Below are positions 11,944 through 21,754 of a stretch of 64,000 bases of DNA, piece after piece. Each line of letters starts with the position of its first letter. Position 1 is the first letter of the stretch. Under the pieces are notes generated by a model that was given only the letters and a program-made list of their open reading frames with translations, did no database searches and was not told the DNA's origin. Position numbers and translations under genes: made by a program. This stretch comes from Notolepis coatsorum (lineage: Eukaryota; Chordata; Actinopteri; Aulopiformes; Paralepididae), in assembly GCA_963971535.1 (NCBI GenBank), contig OZ020589.1, positions 68,177,239-68,241,238 on the forward strand, in the 5' to 3' direction.

Positions 11944-13278
11944 TGTAACTGAGGGGTACAATTCCCTGACTGTATTGATAAGTATGGTATCATTAAACCA
12001 CTACCGCTTTATGTACTTTAATTACTGGCCATACAGTACATGATATATAAATATGATGAACACTTCCCACAATGAATCGGTTCCACACAAAGGTGTAATC
12101 AAGTATTTATTGCAGCAAAAGGTACATAATATACTTCTCTATTTTACTTTGGATGCGCTTATAAGGCAAAGGAATGTGCGTAGGCAAATCAATAATGAAT
12201 GTCCATTCTCTGGTTACGCAGGAGGTAATTATACAACCTGAATCTTAGGGAATTATATCTATGGTACACTAGTAATATATAGCGGGAGATACTGGAAGGG
12301 TCCCCCCGGTTGTAAGCCAGCAGGGGTAGAGGATCTGTCGGTAGTAGAGAGTCTGGTCAACGATGACTAAGGAGACTCCAAGTACAGGAGACGGTGCAAT
12401 AGTCTCTTGATCCACAGACGAATACAGCTGTTCTCCGTAGACTGTAGCTCCACAGTGAAGAAAGCTAGCCGGCCTCAGGCTCTCTGAGGCGCAGACTCGA
12501 CGTGGCTCCTCACAGGGTAAATCCCACACGTGTAGGCGTCGGCGATTCTCCGCTCCATAAATCACAGGACCAAAACAAATATAATCCAGCCGCAAAGGGC
12601 TATGTAGTCGTCGGGTAGATTAATCCAGTGTACATGTCCACACGGTTCTCGTCTAGGTCTCCTCGGGTGAAAGCGCCATGAAAGCAGCCCAGCCTGGATA
12701 AGCACTCTAGCTGATACGAGGAAGCGCTGGTGATGCTGGTCACTGTAGAACTTTAGCCGCACGATACACTATACACAAATAGACTATTACTGACTTAATA
12801 GAAATATGTCGCACTCGACGGTATAGCGCCAAACTCTGACAATTCAGTTATTAATTCGCACGCGGTCTCAATGCTCTTATTTGGGGCCAAACAGGCCATA
12901 CTTCACCGCACGGAGTATCGTGGGTGAGGCTTCAACTTATTGGGTAACTCTACTTCTGTATTCACCTGTGCCATATTTATATGCACGGCGAACAATCTAG
13001 TGCCAACCTCATTTCTGTCTCGTATTCCTGTGCAAGGCCGGGCATGTACAGACATGTCTTGACGGTGGCCTTGAACCTGACTCTGGAGGCATGGCCCTGG
13101 CGCCTGTGGACCGCTGTCCAATAGGAGAATGAAATATTATGGTCTGTACTAGGCTAAAGGGATATTCCGTGTATATGTACAAGGAATATACAAGGGATAT
13201 CAAACGATATACAAATACTATGCAATATATATCAATCAATAAATATATATATTCGGTTTAATCTGATCCTTTGTAACA
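11944..13278 (-). mobile_element. Solo LTR of BEL/Pao element (1,335 bp)
   Basis: This is the same family as the LTRs at 36658-37992 and 44356-45690, in the same orientation. It is flanked by a perfect 5-bp duplication CTAAC (11939-11943 and 13279-13283). No internal BEL sequence remains, as expected after LTR-LTR recombination. Several small indels relative to the other two copies make it older than the complete element. It sits in the leader of the Gmr1-like element, so it inserted after that one. Confidence 0.92.
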
Positions 13279-13298
13279 CTAACGCTAACAAGGGATGC

Positions 13299-13408
13299 TT
13301 CAGTGGTCTTCGGTGGTTCTTTAGTGTTTCTTCAGTGGTTCTTCGGTGGTTCTTCAGTGGTTCTTTAGTGGCTCTTTAGTGGTTCTTCGTGGCTCTTCAG
13401 TGGTTCTC
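13299..13408 (+). repeat. 12-bp minisatellite in retrotransposon leader
   Basis: About nine degenerate copies of 'gtggttcttcag/ttta' lie just upstream of gag, in the part of the leader after the solo LTR. Confidence 0.8.
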
Positions 13409-13482
13409 AGGTAAATTGTGTGTATGCTAGGGTGCTTTTGGTGACTCTAAAGTGAGCAGGTTGTGGCGCTTGTGCAGTAAAG

Positions 13483-14523
13483 ATGGCTTCCGTTAAGGAT
13501 TTTGTTGATCGCCCTTCGCATGACATGTTGGAGAGGTTTTCCAAAGAACAGCTTCTGGAGCTTGCTGTGCACTACAAGGTAGAGCTTACTGCCAGTGAGA
13601 AACCTTTGAAACCAACTGCCTTGAGTGCTTTGAGGGTTTTGCTCATTAGGGAGCAGGTGCTTGTGGCGAGGGTGGAGGAGCCTACTTTGTCTGACGCGTC
13701 TCCGCTACTATCTGGTGCGGAGGGTGAGTGGAGGCTTAGAGAGTTGGAGTTTAAGGAAAGACAGCTGCTACAAGAGCATGAGGAGAGGAGAGAGGAGCAT
13801 GAGCTTCAGGAGAGGAGAGAGGAGCATGAGCATGAGCGTGAGCTTAAGGAAAGAGAGGGGAGAGAGGAGCATGAGCTTAAAGAGAGGAGAGAGGAGCGTG
13901 AGCTTAAGGAGAGAGAGAGGAAAGAGGAGCGTGAGCTTAAGGAGAGACAGCTACAACAAGAGCGTTACTTGAAGGACTTAGAGCACGAGCGTGTGCAGAA
14001 GGAGCTTGAATTTATGCATGCTGCCTTACAGGCGGGGGCTCTGCAGTCAGAGTCACGTTCCGGTTTTGATGTAGGCAGGAATATTAGGATGGTGCCTCCT
14101 TTTTTTGAGAAGGATGTGGAAAGGTATTTTCCCCCTTTTGAACGGGTGGCAAACACATTGAAGTGGCCTGATACAGCCTGGACACTGCTGCTGCAGTGTG
14201 TTCTTGTTTGTAGGGCGCAAGAAGCCTATACTGCTCTGTCCCTTGAACAAAGTGCTGACTATGAGCTTGTTAAAGCTTCCATATTGAGGGCTTATGAGTT
14301 AGTCCCCGAGGCCTATCGTCAGCGTTTTAGAGGTTATCGCAGGTCGGAGGGACAGTCGTATGTTGAATTTGGAAGAGAGAAGGAGAACCTGTTTGACAGG
14401 TGGTGCACCTCTCAGAAAGCAGAGTCAAGAGAGCAGCTTAGACAGTTGATTCTCCTAGAGGAATTTAAAAGATGTGTTCCTGATATCGTTTCCACTCATC
14501 TAAAAATGAGCGTAGGGTATTGA
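13483..14523 (+). pseudogene. Gag-like protein of Gmr1-like element (frameshifted at the 3' end)
   Basis: The ATG at 13483 opens a 346-codon frame. Residues 1-60 are a helical N-terminus. Residues 80-185 are a highly charged coiled coil of degenerate Glu/Arg/Leu/Lys heptads (repeated EER, ELKER). Residues 200-345 match the capsid/SCAN-like region (PEAYRQRFR, then LILLEEFKRCVPD). A frame change near 14505 breaks the end of this domain; the sequence then continues in the next frame to a stop at 14586 and on into the knuckle/protease frame. Known role of the family: structural protein of the retrotransposon particle. The two lesions mean the gag-protease product is not made intact from this copy. 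Confidence 0.8.
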
Positions 14524-14588
14524 AGATAGGCGACGCTGCTGTCTTCGCTGATGAGTTTGTGTTGACACACAAGTCCGTTGTTGTGTAG

Positions 14589-16604
14589 GACTACCGTGTT
14601 GAGTCCAGGGATAGGCGTCCTGTTCAGGGGGGTCGTTTCCCAAAACCTGTGTCTGCTGGTCAGTTAACTTCACCTCCTAGGCGGGGTGGTTCTGCTGGTG
14701 CATTCCCAGAAGGGATTATATGTTTCTACTGTAAAGAGCCTGGTCATATCATTGCTGGGTGCCCGGTGCTTGATCAGAAAAATGTCAGAACGGTGGCTCT
14801 GGTAGAAACCATATGCAGAACACCTATGCCAACGTTAGAGGGTGATGGGGAAAGTATCAAACGTGTGGACAAAGAGCTCGAGGGTTCCTCAAGATTTATG
14901 ATGGATGGATTTGTTTCCCTGACTAATGCACTAGAGTCCAAACAGGCTATAACAATTTGGAGAGATACCGGTGCTTTTCAGTCCCTCATTCTGGAGGGGA
15001 TTTTGCCGTTTTCAGAAAAGTCTTCTTTGCATTTCGGTGTCGTTGTTCGTGGCTTTGGAGGTGGATTTGTGGATGCACCTTTGCATGAGGTCACACTCAA
15101 TTCTCCCTTAGTATCAGGCAATGTTGTTGTGGGGGTATGTTCTCACATTCCCATAAGAGGGGTGTCCTTCATTCTAGGGAATGATTTGGCTGGTGACAAA
15201 GTGTTGGCTACTCCAGTTGTAACTCCCATTCCTGTGGTTTCTGAGGTCCCTAATGAGCTGGCACAGAAACATCCAGGAGTGTTCCCTGTGTGTGCTGTGA
15301 CACGGGCAATGTCAAAGGACAAAAGTGATGTTGTTGATACTTCGACTTGGGACATTACACTTAGTGACACATTCTTTGTTGAATTGAAAAGTGTACCTGT
15401 TGAGAATTTTGGAAAGCACACTGTGGATGTACCTCTGCATAATGATTCTCTTGATTGTGCCTTTGTGTCAGGCCCGGTGGTGAAACCAGAGTTGACATGC
15501 GTGCCGGAGAGGCATGTGGCAGGAGATGATCTGGCAGCGCAGTGTCTCAAGATCTTCCCAGCCTGTACGGTGGCTGAGGCCACGAATGAATTGGAGGATG
15601 AGTGTGGGAAGGATGCTATGAGAGATGCTGTTGATTCATGTGACACCGTTCTAGTTGAAGAGGCTACAAGGCCTGACTTAGGCTGCCAGCCTTCCCACAG
15701 TAGCTCTATTGTCCCTGATGTTTTACTTGTGGGCAGGGATGGTCCCAGTATGTCAGTGGATGATTCTGACATTGATTCGCATGTCCACACTGATTCTCTG
15801 CCATGCACTAGGTGTGATAGTCAACCTAGTTACCTGTGTCCTGTGGAGCAGGAGCCGCCTTTGCGACCTGGTCTGATGAGTGGCAGCCATTTTGATCAGG
15901 ACAATGTTATTTTGTGTGACGCCATTTTAGATGGTGTTCCAGACGCTTTTATGACTGATGTATTGCCATGTTCCAGGGACGGTGGGGCTGTACCTGAGGC
16001 GGTACATCCTACTCTGGATGTTCATGGTTTGCAGTATCCTGAACTGCCAGTGCCAGGTGGGATGGATATGGGTGCTGTGGTGGTATCAGAGATCTATGGT
16101 TTTTGTTTTTCTGTGTTCTGTCCTGTTGAGCGCAGTGAGCTTAGTTCTCAAATTGATTTTGGTTTGCAGTCTATTTTTGACAGGTCGGTATCGGTGGAGG
16201 GGCCTGTTGAAATGGAGCTCATATATGATAAGGTCTTGGTTTGTCGATGGGGTCCTAAGTCTTACACCTCAGGGGAGGAGGCGCCTGCCCCACTCCAGCC
16301 ATATACCACAGTGGCGGAACCTTTTGTGAGGTCTAGCTTGCCCGAGAGTTGGGACAGGGTTGTTTTTTGTTTTACACAGCATTGGCAAATGTTCCACAGT
16401 GGGGAGCATGCGACACGGTTGGTGGTCGTGTTCGATAGGGGCCGGCCCGTTATCGCTGTTGTGGTAGTGGCCCTGACAACTAATGGGTCACAATATTTTT
16501 TGTTTATGGGTTTGATGTGTGATGGTTGCCTCTTGGGCAACCATTTTGGTGGGGGAGGTGTTATGTACCATGAGCTTGATTACTCCTGTGTCACTGCAGT
16601 ATAA
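14589..16604 (+). CDS. Zinc knuckle-protease frame extended into a long unassigned ORF
   Basis: The open frame follows an in-frame stop at 14586 and has no ATG at its start, so it is read as a continuation of gag. From codon 14649: residues 25-38 are a CCHC knuckle (CFYCKEPGHIIAGC), and residues 104-112 carry a retropepsin-like active site (WRDTGAFQS). The rest, about 530 residues, has no RT, RNase H or integrase motif. It contains two diverged copies of one unit: PLHEV..FVSG-like, then GNDLAGDKV, then FPVCAVTRA at residues 140-215, against PLHNDS, AGDDLAAQC and FPACTVAEA at residues 258-306. The frame crosses the polypurine tract and ends 46 nt inside the 3' LTR. The function of the added part is unknown. 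Confidence 0.6.
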   Translation, partial: DYRVESRDRRPVQGGRFPKPVSAGQLTSPPRRGGSAGAFPEGIICFYCKEPGHIIAGCPVLDQKNVRTVALVETICRTPMPTLEGDGESIKRVDKELEGSSRFMMDGFVSLTNALESKQAITIWRDTGAFQSLILEGILPFSEKSSLHFGVVVRGFGGGFVDAPLHEVTLNSPLVSGNVVVGVCSHIPIRGVSFILGNDLAGDKVLATPVVTPIPVVSEVPNELAQKHPGVFPVCAVTRAMSKDKSDVVDTSTWDITLSDTFFVELKSVPVENFGKHTVDVPLHNDSLDCAFVSGPVVKPELTCVPERHVAGDDLAAQCLKIFPACTVAEATNELEDECGKDAMRDAVDSCDTVLVEEATRPDLGCQPSHSSSIVPDVLLVGRDGPSMSVDDSDIDSHVHTDSLPCTRCDSQPSYLCPVEQEPPLRPGLMSGSHFDQDNVILCDAILDGVPDAFMTDVLPCSRDGGAVPEAVHPTLDVHGLQYPELPVPGGMDMGAVVVSEIYGFCFSVFCPVERSELSSQIDFGLQSIFDRSVSVEGPVEMELIYDKVLVCRWGPKSYTSGEEAPAPLQPYTTVAEPFVRSSLPESWDRVVFCFTQHWQMFHSGEHATRLVVVFDRGRPVIAVVVVALTTNGSQYFLFMGLMCDGCLLGNHFGGGGVMYHELDYSCVTAV

Positions 16605-16852
16605 GGTGATGGCTGCTAATTAGCTGATTGCTGCTGATTGGAAACATGCATGGCAGCTTAAAGCCAGTGTCTCAGTCACACATGCAAGCTGTCTGTGGTT
16701 AGAGGAGTGTGTGTTAACAGAGAGTTGTCACGTTCTCTCATTCTTGTTCTTTAGTTTGTACCAGTAATTCCTTGTTAGAGTAGTATTTTGAGTTAAACAC
16801 AGGTTTTGGTGTCGGTTTGCACATTGCGTCCTTTTGAGCCAGGGTCGTAACA
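16559..16852 (+). repeat. 3' LTR of Gmr1-like element
   Basis: Partner of 10860-11157. It is followed directly by GCCCT, the target duplication, and then by the zinc-finger sequence 'gctactgtgac'. Confidence 0.9.
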
Positions 16853-16867
16853 GCCCTGCTACTGTGA
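16853..16867 (+). pseudogene. C2H2 zinc-finger array fragment, part 2
   Basis: Fifteen bases, 'gccctgctactgtgac' less the first shared base, continue the array between the LTR element and the Rex1 LINE. They are recognisable because the same bases follow 'aaaaagccct' at 10795 and at 19937. Confidence 0.7.
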
Positions 16868-17966
16868 CTTCTTTATCCATCGCAAGGATCGGACATCAGA
16901 GTCCGGTAAACAACGTGGAGGAGGTATTGCCTTCATGTTTAACAAAAATTGGAGCGATCCAACTAACGTGAAGGAATTATCCAACCACTGCTCCCCAGAA
17001 CTGGAATATATAACCATCAAGTGTCGTCCTTTCTTCCTCCCGAGGGAGTTAACGGCGATCATCCTGATCGGAGTGTATATTCCACCGCAAGCCAGCAACA
17101 ACGCCGCGCTCTCCAGACTCCACGACGAGGTAAATAGAATACAAGTGGCGAACGTTAACGCCGCCATTATAGTGGTGGGTGATTTCAACAGCGCCAATCT
17201 GAGAAAGGTATTACCTGACTTCTATCAGCATGTGACTTGCAACACCAGAGGCGGTAACATCCTAGATCACTGTTACACGCAATTTAAAGGTGGCTACAAG
17301 GCTCATTCTGATAGTGGCTTTGGTAAATCAGATCACGCGTCAATCTTTCTTTCACCAAAGTACAAACAGAGAATTAAAAGTACTCCTGTAGTCTCGCGAG
17401 AGGTGCAGAAATGGGATTTGACGTCAGAGGAGACGCTCCGGTCTGTGTTTCACTGCACAGACTGGAATGTGTTCCGCGACACAGATAACATTAATGTCTA
17501 CACGGAGACAGTGCTGGACTATGTTTGTACTAGGGTGGAAGAAACAATCCCCACTACCACAATGAGAGTTTACCCAAATCAAAAACCCTGGGTAGACAAA
17601 TCCGTCCGTGAAGCTCTGAGAGAGCGCACCAAAGCATACAACGACGGCCTAGTGGCAGGCAACATGAATGACCACAAGGTGGCGCGATACAACGTAAGGA
17701 GGACAGTGTCAGAGGCCAAACGGCGCTACAGGGATAAAATTGAACTCCAGTTTGAACAAGCTGACTCTAGAGCTATGTGGCAGGGGCTCAAAACGATGAC
17801 AGACTACAAAGGCGCCTCCCTCAAACTGAACAGTGACATCTCCTTAGCAAATGACCTCAATACCTTCTATGCGAGGTTTGATGCTGGTAATAACAACACC
17901 AGCTCACAAGCCACGGCAATGGAGGGGGGGGGTCGGCTGCTGATGGAGGCGCAGTGTTCAGGGTAA
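16868..17966 (+). pseudogene. Rex1 endonuclease C-terminal part and linker
   Basis: The frame is open from the truncation point. The apurinic-like endonuclease motifs GDFNSA (about 17178) and SDHAS (about 17332) are present; the N-terminal catalytic part is missing through 5' truncation. A linker rich in basic residues follows (KRRYRDKIELQFEQ). The frame is lost at a G homopolymer near 17928, where the RT frame takes over. In Rex1 these regions are one continuous protein, so this is a decayed copy. Confidence 0.8.
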
Positions 17967-19367
17967 CAGAGCATGAGGTGAGGCGGACCTTTAAAAAAGT
18001 GAATATCAGGAAGGCAGCAGGTCCGGACGGCATCCCCGGCCGCGTCCTAAAAGTCTGTGCCGACCAACTGGCCCCAGTATTCACTGACATATTTAACCTG
18101 TCCTTAGAACAGGCTGTCATCCCCACCTGCCTGAAGAAGTCCACTATTATCCCTGTACCCAAAAAATCCAAGCCTGCTTGCCTCAACGACTACCGCCCTG
18201 TAGCTCTCACCTCCATAGCCATGAAGTGCTTTGAGAAGCTAGTAAAGGGCTACATCTGCTCCTCCCTCCCCATCAACATGGACCCCCTGCAATTTGCATA
18301 CCGCCCCAACAGGTCCACGGAGGACGCCATAGCCCATGTGCTGCACACAGCAGCATCACACCTGGACAAGAGGCAGGGGAACTATGTGAGAATGCTATTC
18401 ATCGACTACAGCTCGGCATTCAATACCATAGTCCCCTCCATACTCATAGCCAAGCTCAGGGACCTGGGCTTGGGCTATGACCCTGAGCTTGGGCTATGAC
18501 CTCTGCCAGTGGGTCTTGGACTTCCTGACTGGCAGACCCCAGGTGGTGAGAGCAGGCAACTGCACCTCCTCATCCATCACCCTCAACATAGGGGCCCCCC
18601 AGGGCTGTGTTCTGAGTCCCCTCCTCTACTCCCTGTACACACATGACTGTGTGGCTCAGCGGAGTAGCAATACAATCATCAAATTTGCTGACGACACAGT
18701 GGTGGTGGGCCTGATCTCTGCCAACGACGAGAGGGCCTACCTGGAAGAGGTCAAGGTCCTGGCGGGATGGTGCCAGGAAAACAGCCTCTCCCTGAACGTC
18801 AGCAAAACAAAGGAGATGATTGTGGACTTCAGGAGGTCGGGGGTCAAGGACTACAGCCCCCTCAGCATCAACGGGGCACCGGTTGAGAGAGTCAACAGCT
18901 TTAAGTACCTCGGAGCCTACATATCCGAGGACTTGACATGGACCACACACATTGACAGTGTTGTGAAGAAGGCACGACAACGCCTCTACTTCCTCAGGCG
19001 CCTAAGGAAGTTCCAAGTCAGTCAGAAGATCCTTAAGAACTTCTACTCATGTACAATAGAGAGCATCTTGACCGGCAACATCACCTCCTGGTTTGGGAAT
19101 AGCACTGCACAAGACCGAAGCAGACTACAAAGAGTGACACGTTCAGCCGAACGCACAATTGGAGGGGGGCTCCCCACCCTCCAGAACATTTACAACAAGC
19201 GTTGCACGGGCAAGGCTAAGAGAATCATTAAAGACTCCAGTCACCCGAACAACTGCCTCTTTGAACTGCTGCGGTCAGGCAAGCGATACCGGAGTCTCAA
19301 GGCGAGCACAGAAAGACTCAGAAGAAGCTTCTATCCCCAGGCCATCAGGCTGCTAAACGAACAATGA
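17954..19367 (+). pseudogene. Rex1 reverse transcriptase, broken by a 19-bp tandem duplication
   Basis: Frame one (17954-18499) has [20 protein letters not shown] and [11 protein letters not shown]. Frame two (18477-19367) has [13 protein letters not shown] and the catalytic FADDTVV at about 18684, then the C-terminal domain with [11 protein letters not shown]. The join at about 18465-18500 is a direct duplication of 'gagcttgggctatgaccct'-like bases, which causes the frame change. RT function (target-primed reverse transcription) is known for the family; this copy cannot encode it. Confidence 0.85.
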
Positions 19368-19865
19368 ATGAACACTACACAACAACAACCACCAAACGCA
19401 CATAGCACACACATCCACACGCACACACTCACTTTAAACAAACACACTGTAGCACCCACTCCACACACTTTATAGCACACACCCACTTTAAACAAACACA
19501 CTGTAGCACCCACTCCCCACACTTTATATTTATTGATGAAGGATTGCACTACAACTCGTACACCTTACTGTAAATTGTACCTAAAATTGTACCTCATCCC
19601 ATTTCTGCTTTGCACTAGATAGTACTGTACATTAGTACACTGCATAGTATTGTATATTATATGGTAACTCAGAACATTGTACATATGTCTATACCGAACA
19701 CTGTGACCCCATTTTTCTTCTTCTAAATTACATGCTATATTATGTTATTTGATACTATCTTGTCTAGCACAGTCTCTGGAGCGTAACAGTAAGAAGCATT
19801 TTGTATGAAAGTATTCTGTACTTCTGTATGACAACTATTAAAGAACTTGAACTTGAACTTGTGAC

Positions 19866-20070
19866 GGATGTGGAACCAGCTCCAGTGTGTCTGGCAGCTT
19901 AAAGAGTCACCAGCGCAATCATACAGGCAAAAAGCCCTGCTACTGTGACGGATGTGGAACCAGCTCCAGTGTGTCTGGCAGCTTAAAGAGTCACCAGCGC
20001 ACTCATGGAGGAGGACTCATGGAGGAGGACTCATGGAGGAGCACTCATGGAAGGATCCATAGAAGTGGAA
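19866..20070 (+). pseudogene. C2H2 zinc-finger array fragment, part 3
   Basis: Two more fingers of the same near-identical type, CDGC-x12-HQRNH and CDGC-x12-HQRTH, follow the Rex1 tail. The frame then degenerates into 'actcatggaggagg' repeats (20013-20050) and stops before the L1 fragment. With parts 1 and 2 this makes an array of about four fingers split by two retroelements. Confidence 0.7.
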
Positions 20071-20077
20071 TTAGGTA

Positions 20078-20329
20078 ATGGGACAAACACCCTCATGGGT
20101 GCAGGACTTCTCTCAGGCTATGGGCTACGCTTGTGAAAAGGGCATCGAAGTTTTCCTACTCTACCCAGCAACCTTGAAAGTCAAGATGGGCCACGGAGTT
20201 GTTACATGCAACCGCCTGTTCACCTCGCCGGCCGAGGCGGAGCGCTTCCTACGGCGCGGTATGGTGGCCTACCCGGCTGAGGGGGACAAGCCAGCCTCGG
20301 CGGAGCTGACTATGGGCATCGGGGAATAA
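20078..20329 (+). pseudogene. L1-type LINE ORF1 C-terminal domain fragment
   Basis: The 83-codon frame resembles the C-terminal domain of L1 ORF1 RNA-binding protein: FLLYPATLKVKMG followed by LFTSPAEAERFLRRG. The trimer coiled coil and RRM are missing. ORF2 remnants follow in the same orientation, consistent with one internally deleted L1 copy. Confidence 0.7.
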
Positions 20330-20619
20330 CAGGCCCCGGAGCCTGAGTGTGCTAAGTACGAAGCGTGCTTATTTTCCGGCTCTCCAAGCTAACACTATCG
20401 TTACCACTCGCCTACCGCAGCTTTTCGGACCAACAGAACGGTAGCGCTCAAGGTTTATCTCTGCTGTATTATCTCAGCAACGGGTATGCATATTGACTAT
20501 TTTCAAGTATAACTCAGACGACCTGTGTTTTTAACGTCTCTGCTTTTTGTCGCCTTCACTTTAAACTTCGCATTGAACTGCGCATATACTTCTTCTCTCT
20601 GTTGAGCGAAGTGGGTTCT

Positions 20620-21281
20620 TTTTTCTAATTGTTACAATATACCTTACAAGTTTATGCACTGCATAAACTCACAAGTGTATTAACTTTGCTAAAAAGAAAG
20701 GAAGTGGACCTTGCTTTACTGAGTGAAACACACCTTTTAATGGCTGATAATGCAAGACTGGCAAATAGATTTTACCATAACATAAGTTCTTCTTCTTTTA
20801 ACACCAAGCACCAATTTTTTCTCTTCGAGACATAAGACCTTTTCCAGAATTTATTATGTTTTTTCTTCCCCGCGTCTCTTTGATAGCTTTGATGTTGACT
20901 TAATGCCCATTGCACTTTCAGACCACAAAGGTATCCTTCTCAAGGGTTCTCTCAGTAAAATAACATCCTGCGCCCCTAGATGGCGCTTTAACTCAACGCT
21001 GCTGAAAAATGGAGAGTTTAACCTGCAATTTAAAGAGAAGCTCACTGAATTCCTGCAGTTTAATGCTGGCTCGGTACAAGATCCCAGAATTCTATGAGAT
21101 TCTGTTAAGGGTTTTATTAGAAGTAACACTACTCTTTGCATCTAATCTCCGCAAGGGACGTCTCTCCAAGCTGGTGGAATTGGAAAAGCTTCATGCCACG
21201 TTGATCTCCTCTTTGCAGCACAACTACTCTAGTCGACTGGAGCTTCAAATTAAGGTGGTGAAAAAAGAGATTCTTACATAG
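20620..21281 (+). pseudogene. L1-type LINE ORF2 endonuclease/linker fragments
   Basis: Separate short frames match L1 ORF2: the endonuclease N-terminal part with LALLSETHLL and ANRFYHNISSSS (20640-20835), then, after a deletion, ALSDHKGILLKG and the segment up to 21280. The catalytic middle of the endonuclease and all RT are absent. Gaps and stops show a decayed element. Confidence 0.7.
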
Positions 21282-21282
21282 C

Positions 21283-21446
21283 ACTGTATATTTGTATGTC
21301 TTGTATGTCATAAATGTCCTGATGAATTGAAAATGGAGGACCTTTTTCTGGTCTGCATCCTCGTAGCAGTTGTTTGTATTGAGCCGTACTGTATTCTACC
21401 CATTCTGCAATCTGTTAATAAAATGTTCAATCAATCAATCAATTTG
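21283..21446 (+). mobile_element. L2-A LINE 3' UTR with (AATC)n tail
   Basis: Sense copy of the L2-A 3' end: 'gaattgaaaatgg', 'ggtctgcatcc', 'gtattgagccgtactgtat', 'attctgcaatctgttaataaa', ending in CAATCAATCAATCAAT. Heavily 5' truncated, adjoining the L1 remnant. Confidence 0.8.
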
Positions 21447-21754
21447 GGTTTGGGCAAGGCTATCAGAAAAAGTCTTTGTAGTCTTGAGGTAAAGTGTCCC
21501 AGGTTCGCTCCCCAGCAGAGGAACTCAAAGACTTTTTGAAAACGTAATTATTATTGTAATATATGTACTTAGTACACATTATATGTACTTAGTATGCATT
21601 GTTGATAGTAGTAAATTTAGTATACAATACCTTTTATCCTGTGGTCGATTAGTACTTTATTTATATATTTTAAGCAAGACCAGGCTGAATCATTCTTCTA
21701 GTTATACCTGGAATACTGTAGTCTAGTCTAGTACTCTGTCCGCGTGTAGCTTTA

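Larger units (their letters stand above)
10860..16852 (+). mobile_element. Ty3/gypsy (Gmr1-like) LTR retrotransposon, pol-deficient
   Basis: LTRs of 298 and 294 bp (TGTTATG...TAACA) are flanked by the 5-bp duplication GCCCT at 10855-10859 and 16853-16857. A primer-binding site follows the left LTR, and a polypurine tract (ggtgggggagg) precedes the right one. Between them are a gag frame with a SCAN-like region, a zinc knuckle and protease-like motif, then a long frame with no reverse transcriptase, RNase H or integrase. The leader holds a solo BEL LTR. A SCAN-like gag points to the Gmr1 group (SCAN is known to derive from Gmr1-like gag). The element must depend on enzymes from an autonomous relative. 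Confidence 0.85.
16868..19859 (+). mobile_element. Rex1-type (CR1 group) LINE, 5' truncated
   Basis: This begins inside the endonuclease domain and ends with the family's tail of 'aacttg' repeats. It is flanked by a short duplication (t)gtgac at 16862-16867 and 19860-19865. Three overlapping frames cover endonuclease (16868-17966), the RT N-terminal part (17954-18499) and the RT core plus C-terminus (18477-19367). A truncated second copy of its 3' end is at 53897-54011. The assignment to Rex1 is from recognisable teleost RT sequence and is my recollection of the family. Confidence 0.85.

Noticed and set aside
12269-12762. Small proteins encoded in the BEL LTRs (also 36973-37477 and 44671-45175)
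   Set aside because: The frames recur only because the LTRs are near-identical. A small indel in the older solo LTR changes the frame, so coding constraint is not indicated.
10703-20070. An expressed zinc-finger gene
   Set aside because: Only about four near-identical fingers survive, with no start, no effector domain and two large insertions within them.
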